Shown: piece after piece, positions 37,542 through 46,792 of the stretch
Layout: each line of letters opens with the position of its first letter
Numbering within the stretch: the stretch's first letter is position 1
Assembly (NCBI GenBank): GCA_002898355.1
Contig: BEHD01000008.1
Coordinates: 1 to 64,000, forward strand
DNA length: 64,000 bases
Source: an archaeon HR01
GTDB lineage: Archaea; Thermoproteota; Nitrososphaeria_A; Caldarchaeales; Caldarchaeaceae
Reading direction: 5' to 3'
The notes under the pieces: generated by a model
The model's input: the letters and a program-made list of their open reading frames with translations, nothing else
Told to the model about the DNA's origin: nothing
Databases searched by the model: none
Position numbers and translations under genes: made by a program

Positions 37542-39104
37542 TCATGCTTCAGCAGCCCTCTCAGCCTCTATGTGCTCCTCTGTCACCCCCAGCTTTTTGA
37601 GGAGGCTATTCACATCCGGCGGCTTCTTAAGCCCTGCGGTGGCCGCTGAGAACTCAGCTATTTTGGGCAGGTATTTGGCGTATATGCCCAGCCTCTTCTC
37701 CCTTGCCTCCCTCTTCTCTATCCTGCTGAGATAGGCCTTGAGGTTTCTAGCGCACTCCCTGAGGGCTATGGTGAGCTCCCTCTCGATTTCAGGCCTGTCG
37801 GCTATCGCCTCCTTCCCCACAGTCTTGTAGGGGATTTTAGTCGAGCATATACTGGTGAAAACCGCTAGAGGTGCTATCTTGGGGACTTTGTAGTTGGACC
37901 AGTCTATCTTCTCGGAGACAACCTTCCAGGAGACGTCAGCCCGTTCATCGTAGAGGAGGGGTATCTTGTTGGCGAACCTGTAGAGATGTATCGTCTCTGA
38001 GGGCTCTATTAGCCCGCCATAGGCTATCGCCGCCTCCACCACGACAGGATGCCCTCCATAGGATGATGGCTCCCGTGAGACCACATGGATGAAGTCGGGT
38101 TTGAGAAGGCTTCTTATACCTGTCTCAAGAAACTCGGCGCCTATCGGGCTGAGGGGGGAGGGGTCGGGAGGCCTAAACTTTCCATACCTCTTGAAGGCGT
38201 CGATGAGGGCGGTCACCTGCTCGTGGGTGAGCTTCCTCACATTCATGTCGGGCTTGAGGCCCGCCATCTCAACGACCTCGAGGGCTGTCTTCCGCCCAAC
38301 CTTCTGGAAGGATGCCTGTAGGAATGCGGCGAGGCTTCTGGCGCTGGCCGAAGCTATGAGGCGGGTGATCGTCTCCACATCCACACCCACCGGATGGGGT
38401 TTGGCCTCACGGGGCGGCTCGGGAACCTTCTCCACAACCCTCGGATAGTGGTAGAGCCTCCCCCTGCTATCCACGAAAGTTATGGATGCGTGTGGGTTGA
38501 CTATGGCGGTGTTCCTGAAGTATTCGAGTATCTTAGGCCTGCTGGTGGTGTAGTCGGCTTCAAGGTAGAAATTTACTATAGTCCCACGCCACCCTCTCGG
38601 ATTCTTCAGCTCCTGATAGGATATTATTCGTGGCTTGTTCTCCACCACATCAATCATCAGCTCGTATCTATGGATGGTTTTGCCGTCGGTGCTGGAGATG
38701 ACTGTGGCGGGCTTGTTGGTTGTTATCTGGCCGTAGAGGAGGGCCATGGTCCCCCCCAGCCCAAAGGTTCCACGGGACTGTCTATAACCGTATTTGCTGC
38801 CGTAGAGGACCGTTGCGAAGGCCAGAGGAATCTTATCCCCCGGCACACCTATGCCGTTATCCTCAACCCTAAGCCTGAAGACGTTCACACCCCCCTCCTC
38901 GTCGGAGGCCTTCTCCTGGGAGAGCTCCACCAATATCTCTGGGAGTATGCGGCCCGCCTCCGCTCCGTCGAGGGAGTTCTCCACCAGCTCTCTTATGCTC
39001 ATGTAGAGGCTGCGGGCTGGGCTGCTGAACCCTGCGATATCCCTATTACGGTAGAAGAACTCACTGGGAGATATCTGCTCAAACTTGACCGGGGTCTCAA
39101 CCAT
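37542..39104 (-). CDS. top6B: DNA topoisomerase VI subunit B
   Basis: FFYRNRDIAGFSSPARSLYMSIRELVENSLDGAEAGRILPEI...RVEDNGIGVPGDKIPLAFATVLYGSKYGYRQSRGTFGLGGTMALLYGQ (GHKL fold). Confidence 0.96.
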   Translation of the reverse strand: MVETPVKFEQISPSEFFYRNRDIAGFSSPARSLYMSIRELVENSLDGAEAGRILPEILVELSQEKASDEEGGVNVFRLRVEDNGIGVPGDKIPLAFATVLYGSKYGYRQSRGTFGLGGTMALLYGQITTNKPATVISSTDGKTIHRYELMIDVVENKPRIISYQELKNPRGWRGTIVNFYLEADYTTSRPKILEYFRNTAIVNPHASITFVDSRGRLYHYPRVVEKVPEPPREAKPHPVGVDVETITRLIASASARSLAAFLQASFQKVGRKTALEVVEMAGLKPDMNVRKLTHEQVTALIDAFKRYGKFRPPDPSPLSPIGAEFLETGIRSLLKPDFIHVVSREPSSYGGHPVVVEAAIAYGGLIEPSETIHLYRFANKIPLLYDERADVSWKVVSEKIDWSNYKVPKIAPLAVFTSICSTKIPYKTVGKEAIADRPEIERELTIALRECARNLKAYLSRIEKREAREKRLGIYAKYLPKIAEFSAATAGLKKPPDVNSLLKKLGVTEEHIEAERAAEA

Positions 39105-39228
39105 CTGATAACACCCCCAGAGGCCCGGAGGCTACCCACTCCACCCTATAGCCAACACAGCGGTAAACCACCAGCTCAGCCGTGTGTGACATGACACCGC
39201 CACACCCCCGTCGGTCGAGGTAATAACC

Positions 39229-39852
39229 TTACCTTGGAATAGGCGGTCCGCCGGCCTTCCTCATCCTCGCATACTCATCCACCATACGGTAGACGGCTCC
39301 GTGGGGCGCTCCCCTGACGAGGGCTAGGACAGCCTCCTCAGCCGCTTGGACATCACGGTGTTCACCTATTATAGCCACGGTGTCGCCGTATATCGATATA
39401 TCCACGTGGCAGTTCTCGCTTATTATCCGTCTTGTCTTCCCACCCGTGCCTATAAGCCTGGCCTTCACACGGGTGAGGCTGTTGTGGCTCCTCCCCACGT
39501 AGTCGCTGATATCTATCACCGAGAGGAAGACTCCGTCGTCGAAGAGTTTGAAGGCCCGCTCGGGGGAGAAGCCCCGGCCTATCGCAGTCACCACATCCCT
39601 GGCTTTGAAGAGGGATGCCGGGTCACCTCCCTCGCTAACCGGCTTGGCGAGGTCTATTATGACCGAGCCATCCCTGCTATCTATCGAGAGGGTTACACCC
39701 AGCCTCTTCTCAATCTCGTTCTTGACCGTGCCTTTCTCACCTATCAGAACACCCACCCTCTCCAGGGGTATGTTGACCACGAATGTCGTCATCCCTATCC
39801 GCCTTTCGGCTATCGGAGCCAACTTGGCAGCCACCACATCCCAATCAGGCAA
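39229..39852 (-). CDS. KH-domain RNA-binding protein (Dim2/Pno1-like)
   Basis: VNIPLERVGVLIGEKGTVKNEIEKRLGVTLSIDSRDGSVII; GRGFSPERAFKLFDDGVFLSVIDISDYVG. Confidence 0.92.
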   Translation of the reverse strand: MPDWDVVAAKLAPIAERRIGMTTFVVNIPLERVGVLIGEKGTVKNEIEKRLGVTLSIDSRDGSVIIDLAKPVSEGGDPASLFKARDVVTAIGRGFSPERAFKLFDDGVFLSVIDISDYVGRSHNSLTRVKARLIGTGGKTRRIISENCHVDISIYGDTVAIIGEHRDVQAAEEAVLALVRGAPHGAVYRMVDEYARMRKAGGPPIPR

Positions 39853-39912
39853 AGCGTTTATTTTCCTTTTTCTCCCCCGAGCTGGCTAATATGGCGTTGT
39901 CCTGCCGGCTGC

Positions 39913-40176
39913 CTAGATGTCTCCATGCTCTTTAATCTTTCCATCCTCGTACGGAGCCACCCTCCGCCTGTAAAACTCTAGCAGCACCGACGAGATGACA
40001 CCGACAGCCCTGTTGTAGTGGAAGTAGCCCGGCGGATATAGGCTGTTCAAAAGTCTCGAGATCACGTAGTTGAGCCTTCCATCCAGCTTCTCCAGGGGAG
40101 CCTGCCTAAGCTTCTCCACCAGCTCCTCAATAACGGGGTCCAGCTCACGCCTATCCTCCTGTGGTATGTAGGGCAT
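39913..40176 (-). CDS. Small conserved protein of unknown function (DUF6899-like)
   Basis: MPYIPQEDRRELDPVIEELVEKLRQAPLEKLDGRLNYVISRLLNSLYPPGYFHYNRAVGVISSVLLEFYRRRVAPYEDGKI. Confidence 0.7.
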   Translation of the reverse strand: MPYIPQEDRRELDPVIEELVEKLRQAPLEKLDGRLNYVISRLLNSLYPPGYFHYNRAVGVISSVLLEFYRRRVAPYEDGKIKEHGDI

Positions 40177-40236
40177 GGATAGATAGGCGAATGTCCTCCC
40201 TTAAAAGAATAAGTACCACCGTCCACAGCTAAAGAT

Positions 40237-40503
40237 ATGCAGTTTGTAACCTTGATAAGGTTTAGGCGTAAACTCACCAGAGATGACGTGGATAGGACCG
40301 ATAGGATTATCAGGGAGAACCCGCAGGTGAAGGTGAGTCTGATGCTTTGGACCTTCGGGAGCTATGACGGTTTGCTGGTGGCTGAGGCGGCCGACGAGAA
40401 GACCTACATGAAATTTATTCTCCAGTTCGCCGACTACCTCTCCACCGAGACACTGGTAGCGGTTCCCAGAGACGAGGCTTTAAAGCTGGCGGGCCTCCGC
40501 TAA
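40237..40503 (+). CDS. GYD-domain-like small protein
   Basis: MQFVTLIRFRRK...YDGLLVAEAADEKTYMKFILQFADYLSTETLVAV. Confidence 0.65.
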   Translation: MQFVTLIRFRRKLTRDDVDRTDRIIRENPQVKVSLMLWTFGSYDGLLVAEAADEKTYMKFILQFADYLSTETLVAVPRDEALKLAGLR

Positions 40504-40543
40504 CCATCCAAATAAACAACCTCCCAACATATACAAGTGGTAG

Positions 40544-41686
40544 ATGGCGGTATTCCGGAACAGCGGCGTCCTATCACCCCACTACACGCCAGTTAGGCTG
40601 ATTCATAGGGAGAGGGAGATGGAGCTTTTGAAGAAGAACCTGGAGAAAACCATCCATAACATACATCAAACCTATCCGGCGGTACTCCAGATTCAAGGAG
40701 GTGTGGGCGCTGGGAAGACAACCCTCTCACTAAAGGCTGGAAGATGGCTGGAGGATGAGGGGAGGAGAAATGGTCTCCCCATCCGGCATATCTACGTGAA
40801 CCTGAGAATGTTCTCGGGTGGTAGGGTCCCGATATACAGGTATATCGTCAGGATGGTGAGCGAGGATATCTACAGCCCCTCCCTCTCCGCAGGAGAGCTC
40901 CTCAACAATCTAATCCGGTATCTGGGTAAAACCAGCACCTACGCCCTAATGATATTCGATGAGGTAGACCATCACGTACGCCAGTCTATGGATAACTCCC
41001 TCATCTATGATTTCACAAGGCTGCCGGAGCTGGCCGGAGGCTCCACAGTCAACATTCTAGGCTCCATATTCATCTCAAGGGAGGGAGAGTTCAGGAAATA
41101 TCTTGGAAGGACCGAGCTGAGCTCCCTGGGAGCCCACATAATCCATCTACAGCCCTACAACAGCAGACAGGTTTACGACATACTTTATGCACGGGCTGCG
41201 GAGGCATTCCACGAAGGAGCCATATCAGACGATATCCTGGAGTTCGTGGCTGAGAAGACGGCCAGCCCACCGATAAACGGTGATATACGGTTCGGGCTTG
41301 ACGTCCTCCTGTATGCGGGGACCATCGCCGAATCCAGCGGCCGCAGACACGTGGGGTTGGAGGATGTGAGAAAGGTCATCGCCGGGCTGGGAGCTGTGGT
41401 GGAATCCCAGTGGATTGAGGAGCTGAAGGTTGATGAGGTGATAGCGTTGAAAGCCTTAACACGCCTCCTCAAATACTCGGGGAAGCCCACGGCCAGCCTC
41501 GAGGATATACGTAGAATGTGCGATGTGGTGGCGGAGGAGATGGGGGTCTATAAGCTCTCCAATCTTAGAAAGGTTTTGCAGAGTCTGGAGATGCTGGGCG
41601 TCATCTATAGGGATGGCTCAGGAGGGCTGGGGGTTAGGGATATAGACCTGGCCTCCCTAGAGAGGTATCTCGAGAGGTTTGTGTGA
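40544..41686 (+). CDS. Orc1/Cdc6-family AAA+ ATPase
   Basis: HREREMELLKKNL, Walker A GGVGAGKTT, Walker B LMIFDEVD, C-terminal winged-helix-like region. Confidence 0.8.
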   Translation: MAVFRNSGVLSPHYTPVRLIHREREMELLKKNLEKTIHNIHQTYPAVLQIQGGVGAGKTTLSLKAGRWLEDEGRRNGLPIRHIYVNLRMFSGGRVPIYRYIVRMVSEDIYSPSLSAGELLNNLIRYLGKTSTYALMIFDEVDHHVRQSMDNSLIYDFTRLPELAGGSTVNILGSIFISREGEFRKYLGRTELSSLGAHIIHLQPYNSRQVYDILYARAAEAFHEGAISDDILEFVAEKTASPPINGDIRFGLDVLLYAGTIAESSGRRHVGLEDVRKVIAGLGAVVESQWIEELKVDEVIALKALTRLLKYSGKPTASLEDIRRMCDVVAEEMGVYKLSNLRKVLQSLEMLGVIYRDGSGGLGVRDIDLASLERYLERFV

Positions 41687-41692
41687 TAGGGT

Positions 41693-41956
41693 ATGGAGGC
41701 CATCGAGGAGATTTTGAAGTCGTACAAGCATCTCAGAGTGGTTAGGGAGCTGGCCATAAACGGCCCCTCCACAAAATACATGCTACAGAAGAATACGGGT
41801 ATCGGCCCCCGCGAGCTGGGGAAAGCCCTCGAAATTCTCATGAGGCATGGCTGGGTTTCTAGGGATGACTACCGCCCCCACAAATACCGGCTCAACGAGG
41901 GTAGGGAGGATGTGGGGATGCTGCTGGAGCTCCTCCGCCACCATAGCTACATCTAG
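41693..41956 (+). CDS. Small winged-helix protein
   Basis: YKHLRVVRELAINGPSTKYMLQKNTGIGPRELGKALEILMRHGWVSRDDYRPHKYRLNE; 6 bp after the Orc1/Cdc6-like gene. Confidence 0.7.
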   Translation: MEAIEEILKSYKHLRVVRELAINGPSTKYMLQKNTGIGPRELGKALEILMRHGWVSRDDYRPHKYRLNEGREDVGMLLELLRHHSYI

Positions 41957-44066
41957 GCTTGAGGGCTATGGTCTTTAGGGGATGCTCCACAGACATCCCG
42001 GTACCCTGCTGTATGTGTATAGTGCATACACTGCTCTCGGATATGATGAGGTCTACACCCGCCCTCCTGAATTCTTCGAAGAGCCTCGCCCCAACCATGT
42101 TGGATAATTGGTAGCCTAGCAATCCCTTCTTCATCCCGAATGAGCCGGCCATCCCACAGCATGTGCCTGTCTCAACGGCTACAACCTCGTAGCCTGCTCT
42201 CCTCAGCAGGTATAGGGTGTTAGAAGCCGAGTCCAACGCCCTCTGATGGCATGGTATGTGGAGGCCCAGACGTCTCCCATCGTAGGCCGCCTCCACCTCC
42301 AGCCTATTCGCCCTCACCAGAGAAGATAGATACTCCATCAATCCGAAGGTCTTCGAGGAAACAGTCATCGAGTCATCGCTGTACCCCATCAGCTTTGGAT
42401 AGATATACTTCAGCGTGTAAGTGGCTGTGGGCTCTAGGGATATGATATCGTATCTTTGACGTGCTAGGGGGGCTAGCTCCCCAATGTTGTATCTGGCCCT
42501 CTCCACCACTTTGCCGAGGTCTCCGTAGGCTATGTACGGGTATCCCGCCGACATCTGCTTAGGAACCACCACCTCATATCCCGCAGCCTCCAAGGCTTCA
42601 ACAGTTTTTACCGCAAGCTCAGGGCTTACATAGAGGGGGAAGAAATCGAGGAAAATCGCCGCCCTACCATCTCCCCCCGCCGCCCCCGCCTTCCTACCCC
42701 TAAACCAACGTATAAAATCGAACCCTGACACGGGCGGAATAGGCCTACTCATCTCGACCCCCAAGAGATGGTGGAGGAGGTATCTGAAGAGCCTCCTCCC
42801 GATTACCCAGTTGAAAAACCTTGGGAAACGTCTTGCGATGTTGTAGAGGCTTTCATACTCTTCGAGGAGCTTATTGGTTAGCAGCTGCCCCCTCTCCATG
42901 ACATCGAGGCTCTTAACCTTGGATATCAGCATCGGGATGTCGATATCTACGGGGCAGACCTCCCTACAGAGCCCACAAGATATGCAGAGGGGGGTGAAGG
43001 AGGCCTTCTCAATACCGTGGACCATCGCTGTCCAAGGTATTCCTATAGGGCCTGGATAGATGTGGCCGAAGATATGCCCGCCCACCACAGAGTAGGTTGG
43101 GCAGACATTCATGCAGGCCCCACACCTTATACAGTTAAGCGCCTCCCTGAACCATGGGTCTTGAAGCATCCTTCTCCTACCGTTGTCGAGGACTATAACA
43201 TGCATCTCCCTCCCCTCTTCGCCGCCGTAGAGTGGGCAGCGGCCAGATATCATCGTGACATAGTTGGTGAGTAGCTGGCCTGTTGAGTTCATGGGATGCG
43301 CTCTGATAAGATTCAACGCATCCTCAACCTTCTCCACAATCTTCTCCAGCCCCATCAACACTATGAGGGTCCGGGGCATACAGCTTGTCAACCGGCCGTT
43401 CCCCTCGTTGGTCTCCAGAACGATTGTCCCGGTCTCCGCAATCGCTATGTTGGCCCCCGTCACCCCTATGTCAGCGGTTAGAAAGACCTCCCTCAAACTT
43501 TTTCTCACGGCGGCCATGACATCGCCGACATCGGCCGGTATATCCTCGCCAGCATCTCTGGAGAACAGTTCCGCCACCTCGCCCACAGACTTGTGGACAG
43601 CCGGGAAAACAAGGTGGTAGGGCTTCTCCCGGGCCAGCTGGATTATCCTCTCCCCCAGGTCGGTCTCCACCACCTTCAAACCCCGGGCCTCGAAAGGCGT
43701 GTTAAACTCTATCTCCTCACTGGTTAGGGATTTGGCCTTGGCCACAAGCCTCGCACCCACCCTCTCCGCCACCTCCAAAACATATCTTATGGCTTCAGCT
43801 CCGTCTCCAGCATAATACACCCTGACACCACGTCTCCTCGCGTTGGCGGCAAACTCTTCCAGAAGACGTTCAAGATTCTCGACGGCATATCTTTTAATCC
43901 GTGTAGACTCTTGGCGGAAAGCCTCTGGGTCCTCCAGCGTGGCCAGGGCCCTCAGCCGCCCCTCCCTACCCCTCTTCATCGCCTCCCAGAGGAGTGGATG
44001 GCCCAGCCTCGACCTGGCCAGGGCTTCCAAAGTCTTCCTGTGGGAGGCTTTCGACATCTTCACCAC
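41892..44066 (-). CDS. LutB/LldF-like Fe-S protein: LUD domain, two 4Fe-4S motifs and C-terminal CCG domain
   Basis: TGTIVLETNEGNGRLTSCMPRTLIVLMGLEKIV, CIRCGACMNVCPTY, CISCGLCREVCPVD, GTCCGMAGSFGMKKG. Confidence 0.88.
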   Translation of the reverse strand: MVKMSKASHRKTLEALARSRLGHPLLWEAMKRGREGRLRALATLEDPEAFRQESTRIKRYAVENLERLLEEFAANARRRGVRVYYAGDGAEAIRYVLEVAERVGARLVAKAKSLTSEEIEFNTPFEARGLKVVETDLGERIIQLAREKPYHLVFPAVHKSVGEVAELFSRDAGEDIPADVGDVMAAVRKSLREVFLTADIGVTGANIAIAETGTIVLETNEGNGRLTSCMPRTLIVLMGLEKIVEKVEDALNLIRAHPMNSTGQLLTNYVTMISGRCPLYGGEEGREMHVIVLDNGRRRMLQDPWFREALNCIRCGACMNVCPTYSVVGGHIFGHIYPGPIGIPWTAMVHGIEKASFTPLCISCGLCREVCPVDIDIPMLISKVKSLDVMERGQLLTNKLLEEYESLYNIARRFPRFFNWVIGRRLFRYLLHHLLGVEMSRPIPPVSGFDFIRWFRGRKAGAAGGDGRAAIFLDFFPLYVSPELAVKTVEALEAAGYEVVVPKQMSAGYPYIAYGDLGKVVERARYNIGELAPLARQRYDIISLEPTATYTLKYIYPKLMGYSDDSMTVSSKTFGLMEYLSSLVRANRLEVEAAYDGRRLGLHIPCHQRALDSASNTLYLLRRAGYEVVAVETGTCCGMAGSFGMKKGLLGYQLSNMVGARLFEEFRRAGVDLIISESSVCTIHIQQGTGMSVEHPLKTIALKPRCSYGGGGAPAASPHPPYPR

Positions 44067-44599
44067 CTTGTAAAAACCAGAACATGGACTGAGTGCGGGC
44101 CATGAACTCCCAGAACTGTCCTCAGCTCGATATCGGATGTGCGGCTGGGCCCAGAAATGAACGTTATGGTGTTTCTCAAAGTCTTCTCAGATAGCTTCTC
44201 CCTGATGATTTCAGCCATGGCCTCGAGTCTCGGCAGTATTCTATCCTTTTTGAGGAAGGCTACGTGGATGCGGGGAAGGGATGAGACCAGCCTATCCCTA
44301 TCCATCTCTGTTATCTCAACTATGGTCCCGGTATCTGCTATACCGTAGTCAGCCCATGTTATCCCCACATCAGCCTCGGCCACGTTATCTCCCACATCCC
44401 TCGCATCCAACCCGGCGAAGAACCTTCCAAACCTCTGGGGAAGACGTGCCACAGCAAACCTTCCCACATCCTCCGAAGAGAATATATCTTCAAAAACCCC
44501 CACCGCATCACCCACCTCCTCAACAACATGGACAACCCCCGAGTTGGCCTCGAACCTATCCTTGAAGAGCTCAACCAGCGATTTAGAGCCCACAACCAC
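44060..44599 (-). CDS. LutC-like LUD-domain protein
   Basis: VGITWADYGIADTGTIVEITEMDRDRLVSSLPRIHVAFLKKDRILPRLEAM...FISGPSRTSDIE; overlaps the LutB-like gene by 7 bp. Confidence 0.88.
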   Translation of the reverse strand: MVVGSKSLVELFKDRFEANSGVVHVVEEVGDAVGVFEDIFSSEDVGRFAVARLPQRFGRFFAGLDARDVGDNVAEADVGITWADYGIADTGTIVEITEMDRDRLVSSLPRIHVAFLKKDRILPRLEAMAEIIREKLSEKTLRNTITFISGPSRTSDIELRTVLGVHGPHSVHVLVFTRW

Positions 44600-44982
44600 C
44601 AGACATCACCGGCCCATTATATTAGGCATAACCATGACTATATAATTCAATCCTAGGATTTTAGTGGGCATCCTGATTCCTCATCTAGGAAAGACCGCAA
44701 GACCACCTAACACCTTAAAGAGCTTAACCAGCTCACCGCTAAGCATGACCAACATACTATATGACGACGCCCCAAGGTATATCGGCTGCGCTCAAAGCTG
44801 CTAGATGGGCCAAGTCCACGAATATCGCCTACATGTCGCTGAACGAGCTACACTGTTGTTCGACGGCATCTCTGCGCTTCTCAACCCAGTGATGATGGTC
44901 AGGAGGGGTATTGCGGCTTGTGCTGGGTGAGGTTTTATTCCGGAGCCAAGATAGAAATATGGCCGTTGGGGATGTTCTCTGG

Positions 44983-45073
44983 GCCCCGGTAGCATAGCCC
45001 GGTAATGCGCCCGCCTCGTAAGCCATAGGGCCTAGCCAGCGGGAGATCCTGGGTTCAAAGCCCAGCCGGGGCT
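44983..45073 (+). tRNA. tRNA-Thr (anticodon CGT) with a 17-nt anticodon-loop intron (about 45021-45037)
   Basis: GCCCCGG-TA-GCAT..ATGC-G-CCCGC-CTCGTA-[AGCCATAGGGCCTAGCC]-A-GCGGG-..-CTGGG-TTCAAAG-CCCAG-CCGGGGC-T. Confidence 0.9.
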
Positions 45074-45079
45074 TCATGA

Positions 45080-45098
45080 AAGTCCAGCTGCTGGACTT
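45080..45098 (+). repeat. Short hairpin directly downstream of tRNA-Thr
   Basis: AAGTCCAG-CTG-CTGGACTT, 8-bp stem, starting 7 nt after the tRNA end. Confidence 0.6.
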
Positions 45099-45262
45099 AA
45101 GAGGGGTCGCAAACCCATAAGATTTTATATATCCACCAGCCGCCGGATTTGAACATTAGGCTGTGGTTGGTGGATGGTCTGGGATTGGGAGAGGTGTTGT
45201 AGCCTCTCTCCAAGGTTGTCTTCGTAGCCGGAGACATGAAGGCCTATCCAGGAAAGCGTCTC

Positions 45263-46792
45263 TCACTGGGGTTCTATGGTGGCTGGAGGCTTGGATGTGA
45301 TGGCGTAAGTGACCCATGTGACGCCCTCCACCTCGTTGGTGATTCTCCTCGATATCTGGTCGAGGACGTTGTAGGGTATCCTGGCCCAGTCGGCCGTCAT
45401 GGCGTCACTGGAGGTAACTATCCGAACGGTTACTATGCGGCCTACTTTTCTCTCGTCGCCCATAACCCCTGTGGCCATGTCGTCGCCCACAACGGCGAAG
45501 ACCTGCCAGACGGTGTCGTAGAGGCCGTGTCGGGCCAGCTCCTCCTCAACTATAGCCGAGGCCTCTCTACATATTCGGAGCTTTTCGGCTGTGACTTCGC
45601 CGATTATCCTCACCGCCAGCCCGGGTCCTGGGAATGGGTGTTTTCTGAGAAGCTCCTCAGGCAGGCCTAGGATGCTCCCCAGTTTTCTCACCTCGTCTTT
45701 GTAGAGCATTCGGAGAGGCTCCACCAGCTGGAAGTTGAGCTGGCTTGGTAGGCCGCCTACGTTGTGGTGGGTCTTTATCACCGAGGATGGGCCAGCCGAT
45801 CTTCCGCTCTCCACCACATCTGGGTAGAGGGTTCCCTGTGCTAGAAACTGGAAGGGCCCATGGGATGCGTTGACCTCCTTGAAGACCTCCACGAAGATGC
45901 TTCCCACTATTCTACGCTTCTCCTCGGGGTCCGAGACTCCGGCCAGCCTTCTCAGAAATCTCTCCGACGCATCGACGTACACGAGGTTTTTTAGCCCCAG
46001 CTTCTCCAGGAGTTTCAGGGTCTTCTCCGCCTCGCCTTTTCTCAGCAGCCCATGGTTGACGAAGACGCATACAAGCCTGTCACCCACTGCCCTGTGAACT
46101 ATAGACGCCGTCACAGCCGAGTCAATCCCGCCGCTTAATGCGCATAGGACGCGGCCGTCACCTACGGTCTCCGCCACCTCCTTCACCGCTTTCTCGAGGT
46201 AGTTCTCCATGGTCCAGCCGCCCCTGCATCCGCAGATGCCGTAGACGAAGTTGGCCAGTATCTTGTCGCCGTGCTCTGTGTGGCTTACTTCCGGGTGGAA
46301 CTGGACACCGTATAGCCTTTTGCCTGTGTTCTCTATGGCTGCGTAGGGTGCGGAGTCGGTGTAGCCTGTGACCTCGAAACCTTCAGGCAGCTCCTCCACC
46401 TGGTCTGAATGGCTCATCCATATCTGGAACTTCTCCGGTAGGCCTTGGAAGAGCTGTGACTGGGTTGAAACCCTTATCGTAGCCCTTCCGTATTCACGGA
46501 CCTCGGCCCTCCTCACCCTCCCACCCAGAAGATGGGCTATGAGCTGTAGTCCGTAGCATATCCCCAAAACAGGCATGGGGGCGAGCATCTCCAGCTCTAT
46601 CTTTGGGCTTCCAGACGTGTATACGCTGGCTGGTCCGCCGGAGAGCACCCATCCCCGTATGCCTTCTTTTTCTACGTTGTGTAGGCTGTGGTAGGGGACT
46701 ATGATGGATTGGACCCCCAGCTCCCTTATACGCCTGCTTATCAGGTGGGTGTACTGGCCTCCAAAATCTACTACAGCTATGGTCTCAGACAT
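45263..46792 (-). CDS. guaA: GMP synthase (single-chain, glutamine-hydrolysing)
   Basis: GATase motifs GICYGLQLIAHLLGG and QFHPEVSHTEHG; PP-loop CALSGGIDSAVTA; QTxYPD-like QGTLYPDVVESG. Confidence 0.96.
   Translation of the reverse strand: MSETIAVVDFGGQYTHLISRRIRELGVQSIIVPYHSLHNVEKEGIRGWVLSGGPASVYTSGSPKIELEMLAPMPVLGICYGLQLIAHLLGGRVRRAEVREYGRATIRVSTQSQLFQGLPEKFQIWMSHSDQVEELPEGFEVTGYTDSAPYAAIENTGKRLYGVQFHPEVSHTEHGDKILANFVYGICGCRGGWTMENYLEKAVKEVAETVGDGRVLCALSGGIDSAVTASIVHRAVGDRLVCVFVNHGLLRKGEAEKTLKLLEKLGLKNLVYVDASERFLRRLAGVSDPEEKRRIVGSIFVEVFKEVNASHGPFQFLAQGTLYPDVVESGRSAGPSSVIKTHHNVGGLPSQLNFQLVEPLRMLYKDEVRKLGSILGLPEELLRKHPFPGPGLAVRIIGEVTAEKLRICREASAIVEEELARHGLYDTVWQVFAVVGDDMATGVMGDERKVGRIVTVRIVTSSDAMTADWARIPYNVLDQISRRITNEVEGVTWVTYAITSKPPATIEPQ

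Noticed and set aside
38394-39194. 266-aa plus ORF
   Set aside because: Antisense to Topo VI-B with no recognisable domain; long antisense frames are expected at this GC content.
39346-39981. 211-aa plus ORF
   Set aside because: Antisense to the KH-domain gene, no recognisable domain.
44801-45077. Minus ORFs of 64 and 82 aa
   Set aside because: They run through tRNA-Thr; FEPRISRWLGPMAYEAGALPGYATG is a translated antisense tRNA.
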